Origin: Candidatus Uhrbacteria bacterium
GTDB taxonomy: Bacteria > Patescibacteriota > Patescibacteriia > UBA9934 > GWF2-40-263
Assembly: GCA_903843045.1 (NCBI GenBank)
Contig: CAIMOJ010000037.1
Coordinates: 1-37,298, forward strand
DNA length: 37,298 nt
Reading direction: 5' to 3'
Part shown: positions 23,643-34,731 of the stretch, piece after piece
Numbering within the stretch: the first letter of the stretch is position 1
How the letters are laid out: the number at the start of each line of letters is the position of its first letter
Notes under the pieces: generated by a model
The model's input: only the letters and a program-made list of their open reading frames with translations
Told to the model about the DNA's origin: nothing
Database searches by the model: none
Program-made: the position numbers and the translations under genes

Positions 23643-24905
23643 TTACGTTTCGAACGCGCGAACCGTGCCGAATATTCCGTCGTAGCCGGAAACGAGCTGC
23701 ACATTTCCCTCTCGCACGCGCAGAATCGCCGCGGCGATTCGCGGATCCGTGGATTCCTTCGCGATCGCGGCAATGTCCTTGTCGAGGAGCAGCTCGAACT
23801 CATTCCCGACGCGATCGGTAAGTCTTCCATACTCCGCCGCGACGCGCTTCGACGACGTCGACGCGACGCCAAACACATCCGCGATAATTTCCTTGAGCGG
23901 AACGATGGAATGATAGGGAATTTTCATTCCGGCCACTTTCATGGAGGCTCGGTCGGCGAGTTCGTCAACGCGGTACTGAACCCCGAGCGTCAGCGGCCTT
24001 TTGCACTTCGGACACCGGAGTTCCAGCCGCTTCGATTCTTCCGGGACCGACGAAAACCCGCAGTTCGCGCAGCCGTCGGCGTGATACTTCCCTTCCTCGG
24101 GAAAGAACTCGATCGTCGAGAGGAATCGCGACGCGTCCTTCTCGCGCAAAACGCGGACGAACTCGTCGTACGAGACCGTCTCAAGATCGAACACGTTCGC
24201 CTCGCGCCCCAGCTTGTCGGGCGAATGCGCGTCGGAATTGGAGATGAGAACGACGGAATCCAGCCCGGAAACCCGCCAGTTCATCTTCGGATCCGACGAA
24301 AGACCCGTCTCGATCGCATAGACATACTTTGTCATCTCGCCGAAGCATTCCTCGAGGCTGTCGAACCCCGACTTCGATCCGAATACCGAGTACCACGGCG
24401 TCCACGCGTGCGCCGGCACGACGATGATCCGCTCGTCGATCGACTTCAGAATTCGGTACAGCTCCTCGGAATCCACCCCAAAGATCGGCCTGCCGTCGGA
24501 TCGTCGGTTAAGTCCGCGCCGATCAAGCTCGGCGTTTACCTTCGCGCACGTCTCGAGCGACGGGGAAAAGATGAGGTTATGGATTCTCCGAGTCTTCCCG
24601 CCCTTCGAGTAGATCTGAGAAACCTCCGTGACGAGCATGAACCGCGTCGACGTTCCAACAAGTTTCCCCTGCTCATAGGGAGGAGGGGTCAGGGATGGTC
24701 GTCGCGCGAGCATGTACATTCCTGGCTCCGACTCAATCAAGCTCTCCTGCAGGTGCGCGAACCAAGCCGGGTGTGTCCAGTCCCCCGTCGCGACGACGTC
24801 GATTCCCTTCCGCTCGCACATCGCCGCGATGTTCGGCAGCGTCAGGCTCTGCGAGCAGGCGCGAGAGTATTTGGAATGGACGTGCCAGTCGGTGATGAGG
24901 CGCAT
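23643..24905 (-). CDS. PHP-domain protein, endonuclease Q-like
   Basis: ITDWHVHSKYSRACS, VVATGDWTHPAWF, VVPAHAWTPWYSVFGSKSGFDSL, LISNSDAHSP, zinc ribbon CANCGF..CPKCKRPL. Confidence 0.8.
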   Translation of the reverse strand: MRLITDWHVHSKYSRACSQSLTLPNIAAMCERKGIDVVATGDWTHPAWFAHLQESLIESEPGMYMLARRPSLTPPPYEQGKLVGTSTRFMLVTEVSQIYSKGGKTRRIHNLIFSPSLETCAKVNAELDRRGLNRRSDGRPIFGVDSEELYRILKSIDERIIVVPAHAWTPWYSVFGSKSGFDSLEECFGEMTKYVYAIETGLSSDPKMNWRVSGLDSVVLISNSDAHSPDKLGREANVFDLETVSYDEFVRVLREKDASRFLSTIEFFPEEGKYHADGCANCGFSSVPEESKRLELRCPKCKRPLTLGVQYRVDELADRASMKVAGMKIPYHSIVPLKEIIADVFGVASTSSKRVAAEYGRLTDRVGNEFELLLDKDIAAIAKESTDPRIAAAILRVREGNVQLVSGYDGIFGTVRAFET

Positions 24906-24941
24906 AAAACAAAATGCTCGAAAAAAGATATGGCCGACTTC

Positions 24942-25604
24942 TTATTTTGAAACGACGATGACGGCGACAAGCGCGTCCGCGAATGTCTTTCCGTCTTTTG
25001 GACGAAATCCGTATTCCATCAGGGTATTATTGTTCGCCTTTCTCCAGACGTCCTCGGGAACGCGCTCAATCCTTTCCTGGTCATAGAGATAGATCAGCGC
25101 GGGCTTGTTCCAGGCGGATGGAAGATTCAGTGTCTTCTTTACCCAACCGTTTGTGACATCGACGCAGGTTCCTTCGACGTCACCCGACGCGCCACCCCGC
25201 GTTGGCGTCTCTCTCAGCGCACCGAGCAGCGACGATGAATCTTTAAACGTGACGGCACGCGTTCCCGTTTTCGAGGACGGGACCGCCTGCAATGATTCCA
25301 AGCGGCGCGCAACGGCCGTCATGCGGGCAAATTTGACGTCCGGAGATTTTCCCAAGGATTGCTCGGCCGGCTTCAACGAACGAATGGCATCGTCTTGTAT
25401 CGTGATGGAAGTGGTACGACCGAGTTCCGGGCGCAAGACTCTTTCCCCGTAGTCCTCAATCATCATGTCAAAGGAACCCCGTTCGCTCGACGGAATGACG
25501 ACGCACGGGATCCGACGACCATCGCGCATTTCCAAGCCGTTTTTCTCAATTTCAAGGATATCCTGCTCGGCCGCTTGCTCGGGATTTACGGGACGCTCTG
25601 GCAT
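24942..25604 (-). CDS. Hypothetical protein
   Basis: 220-aa ORF in operon with flanking minus-strand genes. Confidence 0.6.
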   Translation of the reverse strand: MPERPVNPEQAAEQDILEIEKNGLEMRDGRRIPCVVIPSSERGSFDMMIEDYGERVLRPELGRTTSITIQDDAIRSLKPAEQSLGKSPDVKFARMTAVARRLESLQAVPSSKTGTRAVTFKDSSSLLGALRETPTRGGASGDVEGTCVDVTNGWVKKTLNLPSAWNKPALIYLYDQERIERVPEDVWRKANNNTLMEYGFRPKDGKTFADALVAVIVVSK

Positions 25605-25617
25605 ATGCTTCTTAGGG

Positions 25618-26163
25618 TCAAGTCGTGACGAACGCGACGATCTCGTCGTGGCTCACCGCGTCGAGATTCGTCGTATCAACGACGATCGTCCTTGCGCGGA
25701 GCGGGAGCGGAATGAAGGTCTTGTTAAAAAATCGCGCGTCGAACTCGTCCATGACGGACTCGAGCGCGTCGTTGTGGCCGGGATGGCGCGTCGTCTGCGA
25801 GCGAACGATCATTCGCTCGCGCGCGACCCGCGGATCGGCAGTAAGCCAGACCTGGACGATCTCCGCCTCGTATTTTTCCGAAAACTCATGAAGCCAGTCC
25901 GCGTCGGAAACCCAAAGGAACGTCGCGTCCGCGATCACCGAGTCACCGCGCTGCAAATGGAGCTCGATGCAATCCCGAAACGCCGGAAACGCGACGCGGC
26001 CAATCTCCTTCGACCACGCGCGGTCGCGATACCCGACCAAATCGAACAACGCCTCCTTGATCTCGTCGAGCGAAACGCGGGCAAAGCCGGTCTTCTCCGC
26101 GATCAGCGTCGATATCGTCGACTTCCCCGTTGCGAGCGACCCGCCGACGACGACAAGCTTCAT
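25618..26163 (-). CDS. P-loop kinase (polynucleotide kinase/zeta-like AAA_33 type)
   Basis: VVGGSLATGKSTIS Walker A; VIADATFLW; QVWLTADPRVARERMIVR. Confidence 0.8.
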   Translation of the reverse strand: MKLVVVGGSLATGKSTISTLIAEKTGFARVSLDEIKEALFDLVGYRDRAWSKEIGRVAFPAFRDCIELHLQRGDSVIADATFLWVSDADWLHEFSEKYEAEIVQVWLTADPRVARERMIVRSQTTRHPGHNDALESVMDEFDARFFNKTFIPLPLRARTIVVDTTNLDAVSHDEIVAFVTT

Positions 26164-26915
26164 ACCTGGCGGCCGCGGTAGATATTTTCCGCAAGCGCGA
26201 ATTCCTCCGGCGTGTTGACGCCGATCGATTCCTCCGGGAGTATCTCCGACCCCATGATGTCATGGCCCTGCGTAACGGCAAGCTCGATGAGGTCGGTCAG
26301 GTAATATTCCTTCTTCGCGTTCTGATTCCTGACCTGCGAAATATTTTCCCAAAGCCACTTCGCGTCAAAGCAGAACATCGCCGGATTGACCTCGCAGATT
26401 TCGCGCTCCGAATCCATCGCGTCCTTGTATTCACGGATTCCGAAGATATGACCGTTCACGTCGCGCAGGATGCGGCCCCAGTGCAGGAACGCCGAATACC
26501 AGCCGTCGAACGACGGGACGGTCGTGGTCATCATCGTGACGGCCGGGGACGTGGCGGAATGGATCTCGACGAGACGGCGCAAGGCGGCCTGGGAGACGAA
26601 CGGATGGTCGCCATAGAGGACGACCACTGCGTCGGACTCGCCGACCGCGTCCTTTGCGCACATCACCGCGTGGCCCGTGCCAAGCGGCTCTTCCTGGATC
26701 GCATAGTTGCACGCCTCGCCGAACGCCTCGCAGACGCCCGTTCCGCTGTCCGGATTCACGACCACGACCGGAACGCCGTCGATTCCCGACGCCTTGATCG
26801 ACTCAATGAGATGCTGGAGAATCGGCTTTCCGCCGATCGTGAGCAAAACCTTCGGCTTGTCGGATCCCATTCGGGTCCCCTTTCCGGCCGCGAGAATGAC
26901 AGTGCGAAATTTCAT
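26160..26915 (-). CDS. GlmU N-terminal-like nucleotidyltransferase
   Basis: VILAAGKGTRMGSDKPKVLLTIGGKPILQHLIE, EPLGTGHAV, VLYGDHPF, NQNAKKEYYLTDLIELA, ESIGVNTPEE. Confidence 0.88.
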   Translation of the reverse strand: MKFRTVILAAGKGTRMGSDKPKVLLTIGGKPILQHLIESIKASGIDGVPVVVVNPDSGTGVCEAFGEACNYAIQEEPLGTGHAVMCAKDAVGESDAVVVLYGDHPFVSQAALRRLVEIHSATSPAVTMMTTTVPSFDGWYSAFLHWGRILRDVNGHIFGIREYKDAMDSEREICEVNPAMFCFDAKWLWENISQVRNQNAKKEYYLTDLIELAVTQGHDIMGSEILPEESIGVNTPEEFALAENIYRGRQV

Positions 26916-26927
26916 AGTACGGGCAGT

Positions 26928-27029
26928 TTATCCTTTGAACGACATCCAGGCAATGCCAATGACGAATCCGATCGTCATGGAAAAGCCGTACTTCAAAACG
27001 ACGCAAATCCAGCATGTTTCTTCGTCCAT
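26928..27029 (-). CDS. 33-aa putative single-pass membrane protein
   Basis: MDEETCWICVVLKYGFSMTIGFVIGIAWMSFKG; below ORF-track length threshold; directly upstream of GlmU-like gene. Confidence 0.5.
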   Translation of the reverse strand: MDEETCWICVVLKYGFSMTIGFVIGIAWMSFKG

Positions 27030-27055
27030 ACAGAGACAGTTTACACTGGTTCCCT

Positions 27056-27082
27056 AATAAAAACGACCCTCGTGAAAGGGTC
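27056..27082 (-). terminator. Terminator of GNAT gene
   Basis: Minus strand GACCCT-TTCACG-AGGGTCGTTTTTATT. Confidence 0.75.
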
Positions 27083-27923
27083 AGCCAGCGGAACAGTCCA
27101 GCCAGTATGGGATCTCACCCGTTCGGACGAAGCCGAGAGCCCCGTAAGTCTTCAGCGCGGCGGCGTTCTTCTTCGCGACCAGGAGACCGACGTGCGCGCA
27201 TCCGAGGCTGAGCCCCTTGCGAACGAGCTCGCCGACGAGAAGCCGGGCAATCTTTCTTCCGCGGAAAAGCGGGTCGACCACGACGCGCTCGACGCGGCCG
27301 ACGTAGCAGCTCGCGAGTCCCGCGTGCCCGAGGGCAAGCTCGGCATACGCGACGACCTGTCCGGCCTCGGCGACGGCTACCATCGGAAAAAACAGCCCAG
27401 ATTCGACATGGAGCGACACCTCGGACTGGTTCGAGACGTACGGCCCCTGGCTGACGAGGGGAAGGATCGTGTTGCGGATACGCAGGTATTCACTTGGCAT
27501 CATGGAGCGAATTCGAATGTCCGGCACGGAGAACGGGTCGAGGCGCTCATTCCCGCGTCGCATGGCGACGTCGCCTTCGATCCGTGAGAACTTCGCGAAC
27601 CCTGCGGCCGTGCAGAGCTCCGGATGGTACGGGGACGACGTCAAGTAGACGGCGCAGAGCTTGAGCTGGTCCGCGTACTGCCGAAAGGTCGCGAGAAACG
27701 GGCGCAATGCCTTGTCCGGCCCGTATACGAACCGAATGCGCATGGCCGTGCCACGCGTCGGATGGAACTGAAGCGTTCCCTCCGCGAACCCCCAGACCCG
27801 GCCGTCTTCGACGGCAACGAACGGAAAATACCTTCCGGAGCCACGCGCTCGTTCCAGGTATGCTGGCTGAACCAGCATACCGTTCGGCAGGACGTCATCT
27901 TCCTTCAGCTGTCGAATTTCCAC
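27081..27923 (-). CDS. GNAT-family N-acetyltransferase (GTG start)
   Basis: C-term VERVVVDPLFRGRKIARLLVGELVRKGLSLGCAHVGLLVAKKNAAALKTYGALGFVRTG; upstream TTGACG-17-TAAGGT and AAGGA RBS. Confidence 0.8.
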   Translation of the reverse strand: MEIRQLKEDDVLPNGMLVQPAYLERARGSGRYFPFVAVEDGRVWGFAEGTLQFHPTRGTAMRIRFVYGPDKALRPFLATFRQYADQLKLCAVYLTSSPYHPELCTAAGFAKFSRIEGDVAMRRGNERLDPFSVPDIRIRSMMPSEYLRIRNTILPLVSQGPYVSNQSEVSLHVESGLFFPMVAVAEAGQVVAYAELALGHAGLASCYVGRVERVVVDPLFRGRKIARLLVGELVRKGLSLGCAHVGLLVAKKNAAALKTYGALGFVRTGEIPYWLDCSAG

Positions 27924-28007
27924 GTTGGATCCTTGTCGTGAGCATACCTTACCGAACGAAAAATACCCCGTCAATGACGCGGTATCTTCGTTTGAAAGAG
28001 TTTCATT

Positions 28008-28121
28008 GTCCTGGCGCCCACCTACTTTCGCGCAATCGCACTATCATCGGCCCCATGCGGCTTAACTTCTGTGTTCGAGATGGGAACAGGTGTGACCCGT
28101 TGGGAAGTGGCACCAAGACAA
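28008..28121 (-). rRNA. rrf: 5S rRNA
   Basis: Minus strand TTGTCTTGGTGCC...CACACCTGTTCCCATCTCGAACACAGAAGTTAAG...AAAGTAGGTGGGCGCCAGGACAA; ends approximate. Confidence 0.95.
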
Positions 28122-28170
28122 TGGAACCCTTTCTTGTTTGAGTGGAGAGATCTGATCCAAACTGACAGTG

Positions 28171-31232
<3,062 letters not shown>

Positions 31233-31464
31233 AACCACTGTCAATTCAGATCGTGACGGTTAGAAGGTCACGGTCCTCAAACAGGATTGAACGATCAATT
31301 CTTTTTGGATTCTCTATCACTCTCAATTGTGAACGATCGGCCACAGGCGAATTGGATACAAAAACCGCGTTCGAAATCGACTCGCGGCCTTCCCTCCATC
31401 CCATCCAGTTCAATCAGGACATTCTCGGGACACAGAAGGTATCTTTCCCCTTGGTTGTGGCGAA

Positions 31465-31493
31465 ATAATACTTGATGCGGAAAAGCGTGTCAA
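31465..31493 (-). promoter_or_regulatory. Promoter of 23S-5S operon
   Basis: Minus strand TTGACA-17 nt-TATTAT. Confidence 0.85.
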
Positions 31494-31556
31494 GGGGTGC
31501 CGCTGCCGTCTATCCACAGATGGAAGGACCGGGCTGTGGATAACGTGATTTTGCCA

Positions 31557-31581
31557 TAAAAAATAGCCCGTTTAGGGGCTA
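31557..31581 (-). terminator. Terminator of GGDEF gene
   Basis: Minus strand TAGCCC-CTAAAC-GGGCTATTTTTTT. Confidence 0.75.
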
Positions 31582-32304
31582 GGAGAATTCCACGGGGAAC
31601 CGTTCCGCAGTCTTGCGGGTCTTCGCGACATACAACCGTCGATCAGCCTCCCGATACAAGGTCTGCGGAACCTGCGTCATCACGTCAAGCTGGTCATTCG
31701 GCCCAACGTCCTTCCCTGCGACGCTGACGATCCCATCCGCGACCGTCATGCACGCGCCGCCGATGGAGATGGAAATCGCGATGGCGCCCGACCGATGCGT
31801 CAGGGAATTTGCCGCGAGACGCTCCGTGATTCGTCGGATTGCGGCAATTCCATGCTCGACGCCGCAGCCCACCATGATCACGGCGAATTCGTCCCCGCCG
31901 AAGCGGCAGACGGTGTCCGACGCTCGCACTTCCTTGTCGAGCGACTCCGCAATCCGTCGCAGCAGGCTGTCGCCGACCGGGTGGCCGTATGTGTCGTTCA
32001 CGGCCTTGAACCCGTTCGCGTCCATGACAAGGACGGTGAGCGACTCGCCGCTGCGCATCGCATGCGCAACCTTCGCGGCAAGCATGTCGTCGAACATGCG
32101 GCGGTTTCCGACCCCCGTCAGCGGATCGACGTGCACGAGCGGCTCGAGCTCGGCGATCCGCGCGGCCTGCGCGGCAATCTCGCGATCCTTCCCCGCGCCG
32201 GCCCGAGAGTGGAACAGGTGCATGGCAACCAGCATCGGGAACGCGATGACGAGACCGACGGCGATGCCGACAAAAAGCAGTGCATTCGAAAGGAACAGAT
32301 CCAT
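31579..32304 (-). CDS. Membrane-anchored GGDEF diguanylate cyclase
   Basis: N-term TM; DPLTGVGNRRMFDD, DANGFKAVNDTYGHPVGDSLLR, CRFGGDEFAVI; GGAGG RBS before ATG. Confidence 0.92.
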   Translation of the reverse strand: MDLFLSNALLFVGIAVGLVIAFPMLVAMHLFHSRAGAGKDREIAAQAARIAELEPLVHVDPLTGVGNRRMFDDMLAAKVAHAMRSGESLTVLVMDANGFKAVNDTYGHPVGDSLLRRIAESLDKEVRASDTVCRFGGDEFAVIMVGCGVEHGIAAIRRITERLAANSLTHRSGAIAISISIGGACMTVADGIVSVAGKDVGPNDQLDVMTQVPQTLYREADRRLYVAKTRKTAERFPVEFS

Positions 32305-32396
32305 TCCATCCTCCATGGAAGAAAGCAACGCTATCGGAAATCCCGGCGATTGTCAACGACCCCGCGGTCTGGTACGGTTGCAATAGGAGAAATGCC

Positions 32397-32795
32397 ATGA
32401 TCGGAATAATCGAAGAAGTCATCACGACGCGCCTGAACGAGCGCGGCCTCGCCCTGCGGTCGAGGCACGACGCGCTCTACGAGGTTGCCTGCCGCGCCTG
32501 GAACCGGAGTAAGTTCTGGCATACGCTCAGCCGGTTGGGATTCCTCGCGGAACTCGCCCTCGTGTTCCTGACGGGGCTTGTCGCCATAGGATGCGCGATC
32601 TGCTCCGCCACGTCCTTTCTCATCGCGAGCCTCTGGGTGGCCATCGTCCTCTCCAAGGCGTTCCTCTCCTGCTTCTTCGTCGGCATGGCCGTCGCCTGGA
32701 TCATCGAGCGCCCGGCCCGCGCGAACAAGGCCGAGCGGGACCGCATCGACGACGACCTGAGACGACGCGAGTTCTACGAGCCAATCCCAAGCTGA
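32397..32795 (+). CDS. Hypothetical membrane protein
   Basis: Two hydrophobic segments (LALVFLTGLVAIGCAICSATSFLIASLWVAIVL; FLSCFFVGMAVAWII); AGGAG RBS. Confidence 0.7.
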   Translation: MIGIIEEVITTRLNERGLALRSRHDALYEVACRAWNRSKFWHTLSRLGFLAELALVFLTGLVAIGCAICSATSFLIASLWVAIVLSKAFLSCFFVGMAVAWIIERPARANKAERDRIDDDLRRREFYEPIPS

Positions 32796-32803
32796 CCCAC
32801 TCT

Positions 32804-32824
32804 CGCCCAAACGGGCGATTTTTT
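32804..32824 (+). terminator. Rho-independent terminator
   Basis: TCGCCC-AAAC-GGGCGATTTTTT. Confidence 0.8.
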
Positions 32825-32837
32825 GTACACTGCTTCC

Positions 32838-33251
32838 ATGTTCCGCTTCCACATCGTCACCGTCGGCAGCATGAAGAAGGGCCCGCTCGCGGAGCTTGTT
32901 TCGCATTATCAGAAATTGTTGAAAACGTACGCGAGGGTCGAAGGTGCGGAGGTGAAAGAGGTTCGAAGGGTCGCCAAGGACGCGTTCTCCGTGCTGCTGA
33001 CCGAGCACGGCAAGGAATACGATTCCCCGCAGTTCGCCAAGCAGCTCCTCGCCTGGAGCGAGCACGAGACGCGCCCCATCGAGTTCGTCGTCGCCGGCCC
33101 GTTTGGAATGGACGCCGCGACGATCAAGGAATTCGACGCGACACTCTCGCTCTCGAAGCTCACGTTCCCGCACGACGTTGCGACGACGGTGCTGTACGAG
33201 CAGCTGTATCGGGCAATGACGATCGTGGCTGGAAAGACGTACCACTACTAA
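32838..33251 (+). CDS. rlmH: 23S rRNA (pseudouridine1915-N3)-methyltransferase RlmH
   Basis: SPOUT methyltransferase: VVAGPFGMDAATIKEFDATLSLSKLTFPHDVATTVLYEQLYRAMTIVAGKTYHY. Confidence 0.92.
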   Translation: MFRFHIVTVGSMKKGPLAELVSHYQKLLKTYARVEGAEVKEVRRVAKDAFSVLLTEHGKEYDSPQFAKQLLAWSEHETRPIEFVVAGPFGMDAATIKEFDATLSLSKLTFPHDVATTVLYEQLYRAMTIVAGKTYHY

Positions 33252-33295
33252 CGGAACCAAGACAAAAAAAATCCGACGCGAGCGCGTCGGAGAGG

Positions 33296-33883
33296 TCAGG
33301 GCTTGGCGAGGATCTGGAGCGCGGCGTGCGGGAGGAGGCGACGGCCGTCCATGACGGTGCGCCCGGACAGCTTGGGGTCTGACTTCACCGCGTCGTCGTA
33401 GCAGGAACCGCACATGACGACGAGGTTGTTGGAGTACCGTTGCCGTTCGGCAAGGACGGTGTTTCTCGGACCCAGCGCGTTCGGAAAATCTCTTGCAAAG
33501 CAGCTGTCGCCGACCGCGCAGCGACCTTTTTGGTGGCGAAGCGTGTCCACGAGCATCAGCAGGTTGTCGACCGGGGTCGTCTCGACCGCGAGCGGCGACG
33601 CGCGGAAGACGCGAGAGTCATGGACCGCGCTTCCCGCGGCCTGGCGCATGACGACGACATTGTCCTCGAGCGAGAGCTCGTACGTGCAGAATTGCCGAAG
33701 TTTCTGCGCTCGATCGAACAGGCTGGGGTGAGTCCAGAGAACGGGTCCGCCGTCCGTGAGCAACGGACCGAGCGGCGTCTCCCCGCTGCACGCGTTGTCG
33801 ACCTGACCACGGATCGGGCCCATTCCGAGAAGCTCGGCCGTGATCGGCAGTACACGCTGAAGCATTCCAATCTGCAAAGGCAT
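33296..33883 (-). CDS. Hypothetical protein with C-terminal cysteine pairs
   Basis: GGAGG RBS before ATGCCTTTGCAG; C-term CAVGDSC..NLVVMCGSC. Confidence 0.65.
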   Translation of the reverse strand: MPLQIGMLQRVLPITAELLGMGPIRGQVDNACSGETPLGPLLTDGGPVLWTHPSLFDRAQKLRQFCTYELSLEDNVVVMRQAAGSAVHDSRVFRASPLAVETTPVDNLLMLVDTLRHQKGRCAVGDSCFARDFPNALGPRNTVLAERQRYSNNLVVMCGSCYDDAVKSDPKLSGRTVMDGRRLLPHAALQILAKP

Positions 33884-33962
33884 CTTCCACCTCCTGTTGA
33901 AACGGTGGTGCGCAGACCCTAGCGAAAATAGGCGAATATGTAAACCCACGGACCCAATCCCA

Positions 33963-33990
33963 TTGACATTTCCTCAAAAAACCGTACAAT
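33963..33990 (+). promoter_or_regulatory. Promoter of HNH gene
   Basis: TTGACA-16 nt-TACAAT. Confidence 0.7.
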
Positions 33991-34012
33991 CCCCGCAGAC
34001 ATGGAGGCTCTC

Positions 34013-34591
34013 ATGAGCGCGCAATTCAACACGCTCGTCCTGAACGACAAGCTCTTTCCCGTCGGGATCATCGCGTGGCAGCAGGCGGTGCAGATGTGCC
34101 TCGACGGCGGGGCGAGGCGAATACAGGCGTATCCCGGGCGGTTCGTGCGGTCCGCGCGCCTCGACGTTCCGTGGCCGTCGGTCATCCTCGACCCGTCGCG
34201 GACCGTCAGGCTCGGACTTACCGCCAACCGGCGCAACGTCATCGCGCGCGACCGGTTCGCGTGCCAGTACTGCGGCGTTGAGCCGCGCAATGGCGTCGGG
34301 CATCCGAACACGGACCTGCTCACCATCGACCACGTGGTTCCCCGCTGCCAGGCGGAATACGGGTACGTCGAGTCCTGGTACGACGGCGTCTGCGTCCCGG
34401 TCAGCTCTTGGGAAAACCTGGTCGCCGCGTGCGAGCCCTGCAACCTTCGCAAGGCAGGACGAACGCCGGAGGAGGCAGGCATGCCGCTCCTTTCCGTGCC
34501 GACGTCTCCCGGAATCTTCACAAGCATCCGCATCCTGGTCTCTCGGGTGAAGGCAATGCCCGCGACGTGGGAACCGTATCTGGAGCTCTGA
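34013..34591 (+). CDS. HNH endonuclease family protein
   Basis: CQYCGVEPRNG..LTIDHVVPRCQ..WENLVAACEPCNLRKAGRTPEEAGM; GGAGG RBS. Confidence 0.88.
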   Translation: MSAQFNTLVLNDKLFPVGIIAWQQAVQMCLDGGARRIQAYPGRFVRSARLDVPWPSVILDPSRTVRLGLTANRRNVIARDRFACQYCGVEPRNGVGHPNTDLLTIDHVVPRCQAEYGYVESWYDGVCVPVSSWENLVAACEPCNLRKAGRTPEEAGMPLLSVPTSPGIFTSIRILVSRVKAMPATWEPYLEL

Positions 34592-34592
34592 G

Positions 34593-34618
34593 CCGTCACG
34601 ACCGTGGCGGTATTTTTT
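34593..34618 (+). terminator. Rho-independent terminator
   Basis: CCGTCAC-GACC-GTGGCGGTATTTTTT. Confidence 0.7.
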
Positions 34619-34694
34619 ATGCGAACGGGTAGGGCGCGCTTCCCCGAATCGATGACCCACGACGTCGGCATCTTCGTCACCCGGCAAACCTAAA

Positions 34695-34725
34695 CCCCGT
34701 CCCTTTCACAGGACGGGGCTTTTTT
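34695..34725 (+). terminator. Second plus-strand terminator
   Basis: CCCCGTCC-CTTTCACA-GGACGGGGCTTTTTT. Confidence 0.8.
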
Positions 34726-34731
34726 GCGTTG

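Noticed and set aside
31510-31544. Origin of replication
   Set aside because: Only two DnaA-like boxes, no dnaA/dnaN or AT-rich unwinding region nearby.
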